Source: Phenylobacterium montanum (GTDB lineage: Bacteria; Pseudomonadota; Alphaproteobacteria; Caulobacterales; Caulobacteraceae). From it: a stretch of 64,000 nt of DNA. Both the position numbers and the translations under genes were made by a program. How positions within the stretch are numbered: the stretch's first letter is position 1; each line of letters starts with the position of its first letter. Location: contig NZ_CP073078.1 in NCBI RefSeq assembly GCF_018135625.1, positions 4,000,501 to 4,064,500 of the forward strand, given 5' to 3'. Below are positions 45,102 to 54,900 of this stretch, piece after piece. Below the pieces are notes generated by a model, which worked only from the letters and a program-made list of their open reading frames with translations, searched no databases and was not told where the DNA came from.

Positions 45102-45198
45102 CGCCTCAAGTGATGCAGGATGAGGAAAGGCCTGATCGGGCAGCGCTGTCAGGGCGACTGTTCGGTCGCGGCCCGAGGCGCCGGAAGAGGGGCGGTTG

Positions 45199-46341
45199 AT
45201 GGCGATCCTGCTCGGCGCCTTTCTCTTGTTCATGGTGCTGGCCGCCTGGCCCTACACCCTCTACCCGCTGTCGCTGATCCTGATGACGCGGCCGTCGGCC
45301 AATCCTCGCGCCATCACCTGGACGCGCCCGCCGCTGGCGGTCTGCATGTCGGCCTTCAATGAGGAGAAGGTGATCGTCGCCAAGATCGAGAGCCTGCTGG
45401 CCATGGCGCGCGCCTATGGCCCGGCCGAAATCTACGTCTATGTCGACGGCGCCCAGGACCGCACGGCCGAACTGCTGCAACCTTATGCCGACCGCATCCA
45501 CCTGACCGTCTCAACCGCCCGCGCGGGCAAGACCGCGGGGCTGAATCTTCTGGTGGCCCAGACCGAAGCGCCCCTGCTGGCCTTCACCGACGCCAATGTC
45601 GAGACGCCCGTCGATTCCCTGATCCGCCTGGCCGAGTCCTTCAAGGACCCCAATGTCTGCTGCGTCTCCGCCCGGCTGCGCTATGTGGGCGAGGACGACT
45701 CCGGCATCGCCGTGGCGGGAGCGGTCTACTGGTCGCTGGAAGAGACGATCAAGGAACTGGAAAGCCGTACGATCGGGCTGATGGGAGTCGACGGCGCCCT
45801 GTTCATGATCGACCGCGCCGCCTATGAGAACGCGCCGAACCACCTGATCGACGACCTCTATGTCTCGCTCACCGCGGTCACCACCGGCCGACGGGTGATC
45901 TCGGCTCCAGACGTCACCGTCCACGAACGCGGCGCCTCGAAATGGCGGGAGGAATTCCGGCGCAAGGCGCGGATCGCCTGCCAGGCCTGGAACGTGCACC
46001 GCACCCTTTGGCCACGCCTCCGCCGGTTGCCGCCGTCGCAGTTGTACGGATACATCTCGCACCGGGTGCTGAAGTGGATGACGCCATTCACGGCGTTGCT
46101 GGCGGGCCTGTCGGCCCTCGGCTTGATCGGACTGTGGCTGGGGCCGATCGTCACCGCGGGCCTGGTCGTGGCCTGCGTGGCCCTGTTCGCCCTCGGGGTG
46201 GCGTTTAATTTCGGCCCCGCCCGGTTCATGGCCATGGCCGCGATCTCGCTGGCAGGCGTGGCGCGGGGGATCCTGGAAGCCATCTTCACCAACCGCACCT
46301 ACACGGTCTGGACTCCAGCGGCTTCGGTCCGCGAGCCTTAG
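45199..46341 (+). CDS. GT2-family membrane glycosyltransferase (second copy)
   Basis: About 380 residues, same architecture as the first copy: N-terminal helix (AILLGAFLLFMVLAAWPYTL), MSAFNEEKV, VYVDGAQDRT, AFTDANVETPVDSL, MGVDGALFMIDR, EEFRRKARIACQAWNVHRT, LYGYISHRVLKW and C-terminal helices. The shared EEFRRKxRIAC, YISHRxLxW and DDxxVS blocks indicate a tandem duplication followed by divergence. ATG 45199, with GAGGGGCGG upstream, is preferred to the TTG one codon earlier. Confidence 0.9.
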   Translation: MAILLGAFLLFMVLAAWPYTLYPLSLILMTRPSANPRAITWTRPPLAVCMSAFNEEKVIVAKIESLLAMARAYGPAEIYVYVDGAQDRTAELLQPYADRIHLTVSTARAGKTAGLNLLVAQTEAPLLAFTDANVETPVDSLIRLAESFKDPNVCCVSARLRYVGEDDSGIAVAGAVYWSLEETIKELESRTIGLMGVDGALFMIDRAAYENAPNHLIDDLYVSLTAVTTGRRVISAPDVTVHERGASKWREEFRRKARIACQAWNVHRTLWPRLRRLPPSQLYGYISHRVLKWMTPFTALLAGLSALGLIGLWLGPIVTAGLVVACVALFALGVAFNFGPARFMAMAAISLAGVARGILEAIFTNRTYTVWTPAASVREP

Positions 46342-46356
46342 GGCTTTTCAGGGTTC

Positions 46357-48687
46357 TCAGAACAATTCCGCCTGCCCCGCCGCCGCCTCATAGGCGGTCT
46401 CCGGCAGGTGGCAGGTGAAGGTGGCGCCGGCCCCCGGCTCGCTCTCCAGCGCCACCCAGCCGCCATGCAGTTCGATCAGCGCCTTGACCAGGGCCAGGCC
46501 CAGACCAGGCCCGCCGCGCTCGCGGCCGACGAAGCGGTCGAAGATGTGCGCCTGGACGTGGAAAGGAATGCCGCGGCCGGTGTCCGAGACCTGGATCTGC
46601 ACCTCGCCGTGGGCTCGGCGCGCGCTCAGCGCCACCTTGCCGCCGGGCGGGGTCTGGTCGATGGCGTTTTCGACCAGGTGATCCAGGATCTGGCCGAGGC
46701 GGCGGTTGTCGGCGCGGATCAGGCCGATGTCCTTCTCGCAGGCGACGGTGATCGAGACCCCGACATCGGCCGCCTGCCGCGCCCAGCGGGCCTCGGCCTC
46801 GGCCAGCAGTTCCGGGATGCGCACGTCGCCCAGCTCCAGCGCCATCTCGCCGGCGTCGATCTGGGCGATGTCCAGCACGTCGTCGATCGAGCCTGCCAGC
46901 TGGTTGGCGGCCGAGCGCACCGCGGCCACATGGCCACGCGCCCGCTCGGGCAGCGCATCTCCGGCGCGGTCCAGAAGCTCGGAATAGCCGAGGATGGTGG
47001 TCAGCGGGGTGCGCAGCTCGTAGGAGACATTGCCGACGAAATCGCGTTTCAGCCGTTCGGCTTCGGCAAGGGCCGCCGAGCGGTCGGCCACCGCCCGCTC
47101 CAGCCGGCGGGTGTCGGTGATGTCGGCGAAGGCCACCAGGGTCGCCCCGTCCGGCAGGGGCCGCGACTGGTAGGAGACGATGCGGTCGTCCGAGGTCTTG
47201 GCCTCGCCGGAAATGGCGAAACGGGCGCGGGGGTCGGGATCTGTCACCCGGCCCTTCAGCTCGCGCCAGAACTGCTGGTCGTGCAGCCGCGGCATGGATA
47301 GCTCGACCACGCCGTCGAAGTCGGCGGCGGTCTCGATCTGGGCCGAGGTCACGTTCCAGAACTTGGCGAAGGCCTCGTTGTGCAGGCGCAGGCGCCCGTC
47401 AGAGCCGAACACGGCCACCGCGTCCGACAGCTTGTCCAGGGTCGCCTGCTGCACCTGGATCAGCCCGTTGTACTGCGCCTTCAGGCGAAGCTCGCCGGTG
47501 ATGTCGGAAAACAGCAGGAGCAGGCCGCCCAGCGGGTGCGGCTGGCGTACGACGCGCAGGGTGCGCCCGTCCGGCAGGGTCCATAGGTCGTCCGGCGCGG
47601 GGCCCAGGGTTTCGTACCAGGCTAGCTCGCCGGTTTTCCAGCGGCTGTAGTCGGCGGTCTCGGGCAGGCGGCGGCGCTGGCGCAGGCGGTCCAGCACCTC
47701 CGCGTGGCTCGGCCCCTCGGCCAGCCAGGCCGGCTCCAGGCCCCAGAGCTGGGCGAAGGCGGTGTTGTGGAACAGGAGGCGCTTGGCGGCGGAGAAGATC
47801 GCCACCGCATCCCCCAGATGGTTCAGGGTCTCGTCGTGCGCCTCGACGTGGCGCTTGAGGGCTTCGCGGGTGTCCTCGGCCTCGGTGACGTCCTGGGCCC
47901 AGACGCCGATGTCGCCGCCCTCGAGCGGCTGGGCGGTGATGCGGAAGGCGCGACGCTGGCCCTTGACCGGCGCCCAGCGGAGGATTTGGCGCGGCTCGCC
48001 GGCGGCGGCGGCTTCGCTGACCAGGCCCACGGCGGCGCGGTCGAACACCAGCTTGCGGGTGATGGCGTCCTCGAGCGAGGCGGCTTCGGTGGCGTCCAGC
48101 CAGGCCTGGTTGGCCCAGACCAGGGCGCCGCCTGCCGAGCAGACCCAGGCGGGTTCCGGCAGGGCATCCAGGAGCACGGCGAAGCGGGCGGCCGGCGGCA
48201 GCCCGCCCTCGGCCGCCAGGATGGGCTGCAGCTTGAGCCAGGCGCAGGCGCCGGCCGAGCGGCCATCCACCGAAACCATGCCCTTGGGCCCGCGCACCTG
48301 GAAGGCGCAGGCTTCGCCCGCCTCGATCAGGGCGCCCAGCCGCCTGCGCTGGCCGGGATCGGCGGCCAGCAGGGCGTCGATCACCTGGGCCGGCGAAACC
48401 ATGAGCTCGGCCTCGGGCAGGCCCAGCACCTCGGCGCACAGGCTCAGGGTGTCGCCGCCCCAGGCCAGCTTGGCCACGCCCCCCTCGATGGTGATCATGG
48501 CGCTGTCGAAGGCCTCGGCCGAGGCCTGGGTGGCGTCGGCCAGGCCCTCCAGCCGGTCGAGCCTCGAGCGGTATTCGGCGACCTGGCCGCCGGCTCTGCG
48601 GCTGACATAGAGCGCCCAGAGGGTCGCGCCTATGGCCAGGCACACAGACCCGAACAGCGCCGCCATGATCAGGTCGGTCGCCGCCAT
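46357..48687 (-). CDS. divL: DivL: PAS-domain histidine-kinase-like cell-cycle regulator with Tyr in the H-box
   Basis: About 776 residues. One N-terminal membrane helix, a coiled-coil segment, several PAS domains (near residues about 160-280, 290-400, 405-530), a DHp domain and an HATPase domain. The H-box reads VGNVSYELRTPLTTILGYS, with Y556 where histidine kinases have the phosphorylated His. That substitution and the length match Caulobacter DivL, which binds DivK~P and controls the CckA-ChpT-CtrA phosphorelay at the cell pole. The ATPase keeps N (VENAIDQTPPGG), G1 (DTGRGIP) and G2 (GGPGLGLALVK) boxes. Confidence 0.93.
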   Translation of the reverse strand: MAATDLIMAALFGSVCLAIGATLWALYVSRRAGGQVAEYRSRLDRLEGLADATQASAEAFDSAMITIEGGVAKLAWGGDTLSLCAEVLGLPEAELMVSPAQVIDALLAADPGQRRRLGALIEAGEACAFQVRGPKGMVSVDGRSAGACAWLKLQPILAAEGGLPPAARFAVLLDALPEPAWVCSAGGALVWANQAWLDATEAASLEDAITRKLVFDRAAVGLVSEAAAAGEPRQILRWAPVKGQRRAFRITAQPLEGGDIGVWAQDVTEAEDTREALKRHVEAHDETLNHLGDAVAIFSAAKRLLFHNTAFAQLWGLEPAWLAEGPSHAEVLDRLRQRRRLPETADYSRWKTGELAWYETLGPAPDDLWTLPDGRTLRVVRQPHPLGGLLLLFSDITGELRLKAQYNGLIQVQQATLDKLSDAVAVFGSDGRLRLHNEAFAKFWNVTSAQIETAADFDGVVELSMPRLHDQQFWRELKGRVTDPDPRARFAISGEAKTSDDRIVSYQSRPLPDGATLVAFADITDTRRLERAVADRSAALAEAERLKRDFVGNVSYELRTPLTTILGYSELLDRAGDALPERARGHVAAVRSAANQLAGSIDDVLDIAQIDAGEMALELGDVRIPELLAEAEARWARQAADVGVSITVACEKDIGLIRADNRRLGQILDHLVENAIDQTPPGGKVALSARRAHGEVQIQVSDTGRGIPFHVQAHIFDRFVGRERGGPGLGLALVKALIELHGGWVALESEPGAGATFTCHLPETAYEAAAGQAELF

Positions 48688-48863
48688 CAGCCTCGGCCGC
48701 TCCGTGGGCCGAGCGGGGGCGTCGATAGCCTCAGAATCATCAGCGTCAGCATAGACCGTTGCGCAGGCCGATGGGGAGCGGCTTGTTGCGGCGCCTTTCC
48801 TTCACCCCAGACATCTAGGTTGGGGTTCGACTCCGCCGCGCCAAGCAGCCAGAATAGACCTCG

Positions 48864-49409
48864 ATGACCGCCGTACTCTATCCCGTCGCCCGCAACGCCG
48901 AGGCCGCCCTGTCGCGACCTCTGGGCCGCGCCGCGCGGGCCGCCGAGGCTCAGGCCCTGGCGCACAGCGGCGTCAAATTCGCCCAGGAAATGGTCGGCCC
49001 GGCCTTCGACACCCGCGAGGCGGCCCTGGCCGCTTTCAAGGGCCATATCGAGGAAGACGGGGCGGGCGGCGTCCCGCCCGAGGACCGCTATTGCCTGCTG
49101 CGCGAGGTGGTCGATGCGCCGCCCCCGCCGCCGGGACGGGGCGCTCTGCCCTTGAAGCCGGTCTATCGCGACGGCCGCCGCTGGCCGACTCCGCGCAGCC
49201 GCCCCAAGACGGTCTGGCGGTTGTCGATCAGCTATTGGCGGATCGCGCCCGAGGTCGCGGCCGAGCCGCCCCCGGCCGAGCGCAACGCCGCCTTGCTCGA
49301 GCGGATGGAGCGCCCCATGCGCGCAGCCAAGCCACAAAAGGCGCTGGACATCGGCCTGTTCGAAGTCCGCCCGCCCGAGGCGCCGCACATCCTGATGCCA
49401 GATGAGTGA
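48864..49409 (+). CDS. Hypothetical protein, probably lineage-conserved
   Basis: About 181 residues without a recognised domain or signal peptide. Composition: alanine- and arginine-rich N-terminus, a proline-rich patch in the middle ([15 protein letters not shown]) and a basic segment VYRDGRRWPTPRSRPKTV ending in a Trp-containing strand (LSISYWRIA). The last eight bases overlap the zincin gene (49402-49409), so the two are likely coupled. It is divergent from divL with about 175 bp between them, which may hold both promoters. Confidence 0.7.
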   Translation: MTAVLYPVARNAEAALSRPLGRAARAAEAQALAHSGVKFAQEMVGPAFDTREAALAAFKGHIEEDGAGGVPPEDRYCLLREVVDAPPPPPGRGALPLKPVYRDGRRWPTPRSRPKTVWRLSISYWRIAPEVAAEPPPAERNAALLERMERPMRAAKPQKALDIGLFEVRPPEAPHILMPDE

Positions 49410-49806
49410 GGCCGCGCCTCTGCTCGCGCCGTCGCTCGACGACCTGGCCGCCATCGCCCAGATCGCCTTCGATGAACTCCCGGCCGAGGTGCGCCGCCTG
49501 ACCGGCGAGGTGGCCTTTCGTATCGAGGACTTCGCAGAGGAGGAGGTGCTGGCCGGGCTCGGCATAGAGGACCCGTTCGGGTTGACCGGCCTCTACAGCG
49601 GAATCGACCTGATCCGCCGTTCCGTGCTGGACCCGGCGCCCGAGACGGCGATGGTGTTCCTCTATCGCCGGCCGATCCTGGACGAATGGGCCGAGCGCGG
49701 CGACGTCACCCTGGCCGAACTGGTCCGCCACGTGCTGGTGCACGAGATCGGCCACCACTTTGGCCTGTCCGACGACGACATCGACGCCATCGAGGCGGCG
49801 GACTGA
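49402..49806 (+). CDS. Metallopeptidase-family zincin (PF06262/DUF1025)
   Basis: About 134 residues. The zinc motif is HEIGHHFGLSDDD near the C-terminus (HExxHH, with a nearby Asp), and VRRLTGEVAFRIEDFAE and FGLTGLYSGIDLI match the family. These small cytosolic zincins are common in Alphaproteobacteria and Actinobacteria; the peptidase activity is not well characterised. It starts inside the end of the preceding hypothetical gene and converges with the enoyl-CoA hydratase gene (7 bp gap). Confidence 0.9.
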   Translation: MSEAAPLLAPSLDDLAAIAQIAFDELPAEVRRLTGEVAFRIEDFAEEEVLAGLGIEDPFGLTGLYSGIDLIRRSVLDPAPETAMVFLYRRPILDEWAERGDVTLAELVRHVLVHEIGHHFGLSDDDIDAIEAAD

Positions 49807-49813
49807 GGCGACC

Positions 49814-50626
49814 TCAGTCCGCGAACCGCGGCGCGCGCTGCTCCAGATTGGCCTTCACCGCCTCGACCTGGTTGGGCGAACCGATCAGGCTCGACTGCTC
49901 GATGGATTCGTCCATCAGCCCGTCGGCGGCCGAGCGGTAGTTCGCGGCGTTGTAGATGCGCTTGGCGGCGCGGATCGCGTCCGGGCTCTTGCCGGCGATC
50001 TCGCGCGCGACCTTCAGGGCCTCGGCGCGCGGATCGTCGCAGACGCGGGTGGCGAAGCCCATCTGTTGCGCCTCGGCGCCGGAGAAGATGCGACCTGTGT
50101 AGGTCAGCTCGCGCACCAGGTCCTCGCGCACCAGGTGGCGCATCAGCTGGGTGCCGGCCATGTCGGGGACCAGGCCCCACTTGATCTCCAGGATCGACAG
50201 CCTGGCGTCCGGGGTCACGTAACGCATGTCGGCGCCCAGCATCAGCTGGAAGCCGCCGCCATAGGCGAAGCCGTGCACCGCCGCGATCACCGGAACCTCG
50301 AGCTCGCGCCAGACCCAGACTGCGTATTGAGCGCGGTTGGAAATGCCGTGGGTGCGCGGGCCGAGGCGGGAGGTCGCATTCTCCGGTTCGCCCCCGCCGC
50401 CGCCTCCGGCCATGCGGCCGAAATTGCTGGCGTCCAGCCCGGCGCAGAAGGCGCGGCCCTCGCCGGACAGCACCACGCAGCGCACCTGCTTGTTCAGCTT
50501 CAGGGTTTCGCCGGCCTCGACCAAGCCGTCGAACATGGCGTTGTCCAGGGCGTTCATCTTGTCCGCCCGCACCAGGCGCACATCGGCCACGCCGTCAATA
50601 ATCTCGATGGTCACCCGCTGGTCCAT
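49814..50626 (-). CDS. Enoyl-CoA hydratase/isomerase (crotonase family)
   Basis: About 270 residues. Crotonase oxyanion-hole motifs: CVVLSGEGRAFCAGLDASNF and HGFAYGGGFQLMLGADMRY. Where mitochondrial enoyl-CoA hydratase has the catalytic Glu pair, this protein has a Gly-rich insertion (MAGGGGGGEPEN) and a C-terminal LEIKWGLVPDM, so activity may be isomerase or hydratase. ATG 50626, with GGAGG upstream, is used although the frame is open to 50809. Substrate unknown. Confidence 0.9.
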   Translation of the reverse strand: MDQRVTIEIIDGVADVRLVRADKMNALDNAMFDGLVEAGETLKLNKQVRCVVLSGEGRAFCAGLDASNFGRMAGGGGGGEPENATSRLGPRTHGISNRAQYAVWVWRELEVPVIAAVHGFAYGGGFQLMLGADMRYVTPDARLSILEIKWGLVPDMAGTQLMRHLVREDLVRELTYTGRIFSGAEAQQMGFATRVCDDPRAEALKVAREIAGKSPDAIRAAKRIYNAANYRSAADGLMDESIEQSSLIGSPNQVEAVKANLEQRAPRFAD

Positions 50627-50893
50627 GGCCCGCGTCCCCTCCGTCTCGATCCAAACGATTGTTGGGAACCTTTCTAGATCGCCCGCCGTAAAAGGGAATG
50701 CCGTTTCGCAGCGTGAACCATGCTGGCTGGGCTTGTCCGGAATCGACCTGCGACAGCTTGGCCGCGACGCTCCGCCGCGTTCCAAAAACCGATTCGCAGG
50801 GGCTATCACTTATTCCGCCAGCGCAAACACGAATCGGACAGGCGTCGGATTCGTAAGCAGTTTCGCCAGCTGGTAGCGGGAGACTTGGGCCGC

Positions 50894-51337
50894 ATGAAGC
50901 AGATTCTGATCGGCGCCCTGTCGGGGGACGGCGTCGTCACCGACCTCGCCGGCCGCGAGGTGCAGACCGTCCGGCTTGAATATTTCGGACAATGGTCGAT
51001 GGGGCACGACGCCCTGCACCTGGATGAACTGCGCATCTTCGCCGACGGCCGCACCGAGCGGCGCAACTGGGCGATCCAGGTCGACGCCCGCGGCAAGCTG
51101 GTCGGCTACGATACCGATCGCCGCGCCAGGGTGCGGGCCGAGGTGAGCGAGAACCGCGTCCGTCTGGTCTATGACGCCCCCATGGGCGGCGGGACCGAGA
51201 TCGCCGGCCCGCGCACGGTGATCGACCTGCGCCAGAACCCGGACGGCAGCGTCAGCCTGGAGGGCCGCGCCAAGCTGCTGGGCCTGCCCTATCGCCGCAC
51301 CCGTGCGGTGCTGCAGCGCCTGCCCGAGGCGGCCTAA
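50894..51337 (+). CDS. DUF3833-family protein
   Basis: About 147 residues. LEYFGQWSMGHDALHLDELRIFADGRTERRNW and YRRTRAVLQR match DUF3833, a lipocalin-like beta-rich family. Many members are lipoproteins, but this one has no signal peptide or lipobox from ATG 50894. The frame is open upstream to 50720 without a better start. Role unknown; an association with lipid or envelope is inferred from the family only. Confidence 0.8.
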   Translation: MKQILIGALSGDGVVTDLAGREVQTVRLEYFGQWSMGHDALHLDELRIFADGRTERRNWAIQVDARGKLVGYDTDRRARVRAEVSENRVRLVYDAPMGGGTEIAGPRTVIDLRQNPDGSVSLEGRAKLLGLPYRRTRAVLQRLPEAA

Positions 51338-51376
51338 ATTCCCTTCTCTCATGGGAGAGGTGTTCCGTGGCTCTCC

Positions 51377-51736
51377 TCAAACCTTCGCGGCGCCGTTGAA
51401 CACGCACCAGGCGCCGGCGGCGATCAGGGCGAAGCCCGCGCCCTGCATCGGCGACAGCTTCTGGCCCAGATAGACCGCCGAGAACACTGCGAACACGACC
51501 AGGGTGACCACCTCCTGGATCGCCTTCAGTTCGGCCGCGGAATAGACCGCGCTGCCCCAGCGGTTGGCCGGCACGGCCAGGCAGTATTCGAACAGGGCTA
51601 TGCCCCAGCTGACCGCGATCACCAGCCATAGCGGGCGGTCCTCGAACTTGAGGTGCCAGTACCAGGCTGTGGTCATGAACACGTTGGAGCATAGGAGCAT
51701 GACGATCGGGGCCGTTCGGGCGAGCATCGGAGGCAT
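51377..51736 (-). CDS. DMT-like DUF486 membrane protein
   Basis: About 119 residues with four membrane helices. Blocks LLCSNVFMTTAWYWHLKF, VSWGIALFEYCLAVPANR, LKAIQEVVTLVVFAVFSAVY and the terminal GAWCVFNG match DUF486, a half-size DMT relative that probably dimerises. ATG 51736 gives the usual family length and has GAGGTG upstream. The frame continues to ATG 51868, which has AAGGGGA and would add 44 residues not typical of the family. It is divergent from the macroglobulin gene. Confidence 0.87.
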   Translation of the reverse strand: MPPMLARTAPIVMLLCSNVFMTTAWYWHLKFEDRPLWLVIAVSWGIALFEYCLAVPANRWGSAVYSAAELKAIQEVVTLVVFAVFSAVYLGQKLSPMQGAGFALIAAGAWCVFNGAAKV

Positions 51737-51913
51737 GAACGACACCTCTGCCGAGCTGCTCCGAGCCGTCAAGTCTGCACCGAATCTGATGCGCCACAGC
51801 AACACTGTGGACATATATGTCACGCCGCCTGCGGCCCAATTGACCGCCCCCAAAGGCTGAGCTTCCATCGAATTCCCCTTCGGCGTGGGTCCGATTTGGG
51901 GGAGGAGACTTCC

Positions 51914-54900
51914 ATGGATCGGAGGGTGATGATCGCCGCTGCGGTGGCGATCGCGGCGCTCGGCTTCGGCGGCGGGGCGCTGACGATGCATTTGGCGGAT
52001 ACGCATCGGCTGGCGACAGGCGCCGCCCCGGGCCAGGCTGCGCCGGCGGACCAGGGCTTATCGTGGCCGTTCTTCGGCAAGCCGCGCGCGGCCTCGGCGG
52101 CCCGCGCCGCCCCGCCCAAGCCAGACGGGTTCGCCGTCTGGAAGCAGCGCATCGACACCAGCCGGCCGGACGCGCAGGGCTGCATCGAGATGAGCCGGCA
52201 GCTGGACCCGACCCGCAGCTATGCCGACTTCGTGCTGGTCTCCCCCGACCTCGGCCACCCGCCGGGGGTGAAGGTCAATAATGACGAGCTCTGCGTCGGC
52301 GGGCTGAACCTGGTCGACCACCGCGTCACCCTCTTGAAGGGCCTGCCCGCCAAGACCGGCGAGACCCTGACCGCCAACGCCGACGTCGATTTCGTGTTCG
52401 GCGACAAACCGCCTTATGTCGGCTTCGCCGGCACGGGCGTGATCCTGCCCCGCGACGAGAGCGACGGGGTCGGCATCGAAACCCTGAACGTGCAGAAGCT
52501 GGCCATTGAGGTCTGGCGCGTGCCCGACCGCAACCTGGTCCGCCGCGAGATCAGCGCCCCCGACCCCACCGCCGAAGGCGAGTACGCCTATGACTACGGC
52601 GAGGACAGCCCCGACAGCGAGGGCCGCGTGGTCTGGAAGGGCGAGGTCAAGGTCCAGGGCCAGGCGGGTCAAAAGGTGACCACCGTCTTCCCGCTCGGCG
52701 CAGTGCTCAAGGAGATGAAGCCCGGCGGCTATGTGATCAAGGCGCGCGACGCCTCGGGCGGGCGCGACCTGAAGAACGAGGACGGCCGGCCGGTCGACAA
52801 CAACCCGCCGGCCCAGGCGCGCCGCTGGATCATGTTCACCGACATGGGCCTGTCGGCCTATGACGGCTCCGAAGCCCTGGACGTTGTGGTCCGCTCGCTG
52901 AAGACGGCCAGGATCCTGTCCGGCGTGCGCGTGGCCCTGGTGGCCAAGAACGGCGAGGACCTGGCGAGCGCGACGAGCGACGCGCAGGGCCGCGTACGTT
53001 TCGCCCGCCCGCTTCTGAAGGGCGACGGCGCCTCGGCGGCCAAGATGGTGATGGCCTACGGCTCGCTCGGCGACCTCGCGGTGCTGGACCTCGACCGCTC
53101 GCCGGTGGACCTGTCGAGCCAGGGCGTCGGCGGCCGCAATGCGCCCGACCTCACCGGCCGCGAGGCCAAGGCCGACATCGACGCCTATCTCTACGCCGAC
53201 CGCGGCATCTATCGCCCCGGCGAGACCGTGCGCCTGACCGCCCTGGTGCGCGATCGGCTGGCCCATGCGGTGGACGGCCGCAAGGGCTATCTGGTGGTCA
53301 AGCGGCCGTCGGGCGTCGAGTTCAAGAAGATCGCCTTCCAGCGCACCCCTACCGGCGTCTTGGCCCAGGACATCGTCCTGCCGGCCACCGCGCCGCGCGG
53401 TCGCTGGAGCGCCGAGCTGATGGCCGAGGGGATCGAAGAGCCGGTCGGGGCCTTGAGCTTCTCGGTCGAGGACTTCGTGCCCCAGCGCCTGGCCGTGACC
53501 CTGAACGCCAATCCCGGCGTCGCCCTCGCCGGCGGCGAGACGCGGAAGATCCCGGTCAGCGCCCGTTTCCTCTACGGCGCGCCGGGCGCGGGCCTGCAGA
53601 CCCAGGGCGAGGCCCGGCTGCACGCCGACCCCAACCCTTTCCCGCAGTACAAGGACTATCAGTGGGGCGACCAGCAGAACGCCTTTGACGAGAAGCTGGT
53701 CGACCTCGGGACCACGGTCACGGACGGCTCCGGCGCGGCGGTGCTGAACCTTTCGACCGCCGAGGCCGGCGACGTCCGGGTCCCCCTGGCCGCCACCGTC
53801 ACCGCCTCGGTGTTCGAGCCGGGCGGCCGGCCGGTGCGCGAGAGCGCGTCGCTGAAGATCCGCACCCTGCCGCTCTATTTCGGGGTCAAGGTCGATCAGG
53901 GCGAAATGGGAAGCGGCGAAGCCGCCCCGGTCAGCCTGGACGTGATCGCCGTCGATGCCCAGGGCCGCCGCGTGGGCGCCCAAGGGGTGGGCTGGACCCT
54001 GATCGCTGAGCGCTGGAACTACGACTGGTACCAGCAGAACGACCGCTGGCAGTGGCGGCGCACCAGCCGCGACGCGGTGGTCGACAAGGGCCTGGTCTCG
54101 ATCGGGGCCAACGGCTCGCTACACCTGAACCGACGCCTGGGCTGGGGCGACTACCGGCTGGAGGTCGACAACGGCAAGGGCTCGAAGAGCCTGATCCGCT
54201 TCTCCGCCGGCTGGGGCGCCCCGGCCAAGGCAGAAGACGCGCCCGACGTCGCCCGCGTCAGCGCCGGAACCAAGACCTGGGCCCAGGGCGACACGGTCGA
54301 GGTGACCATCAAGCCGCCCTATGCCGGCGAGGCTCAGGTGGCCGTGGCTACCGACCGGCTGATCGATCTGAAGACCCTCACCATCGGCGAGGGCGGCGCC
54401 ACGGTGCGGCTTAAGACCTCGGCCGCCTGGGGCGGCGGGGCCTATGTGCTGGTCAGCGTGATCCAGCCGCGCGACCCGGCCAAGACCCCCCGGCCGCGCC
54501 GGGCAATGGGTCTGGTCTATGTGCCTCTGGACCCGAAGGACCAGAAGCTGACCCTGGATCTCGGCGTTCCGGCCAAGCTGGACTCCAAGGCCGAGGTCAA
54601 GGTGCCGGTGACGGTGCATGGCCTGAAGTTCGGCCAGCGCGCCCACCTGACCATAGCCGCAGTGGACGAGGGCATCCTGCGGCTGACTAAGCAGGATTCG
54701 CCCGACCCCCTGAAGTGGTACTTCGGCAAACGGGCCCTGACCCTGAACTATCGCGACGACTATGGGCGCCTCTTGGACCCCAACCTCGGGGCCCCGGCGG
54801 CGGTCAATTTCGGCGGTGACGAGCTGGGCGGCGAGGGCCTGACCAAGACCCCGATCAAGACCGTCGCCCTGTGGTCGGGCGTCGTCGAGACCGGCGCCGA

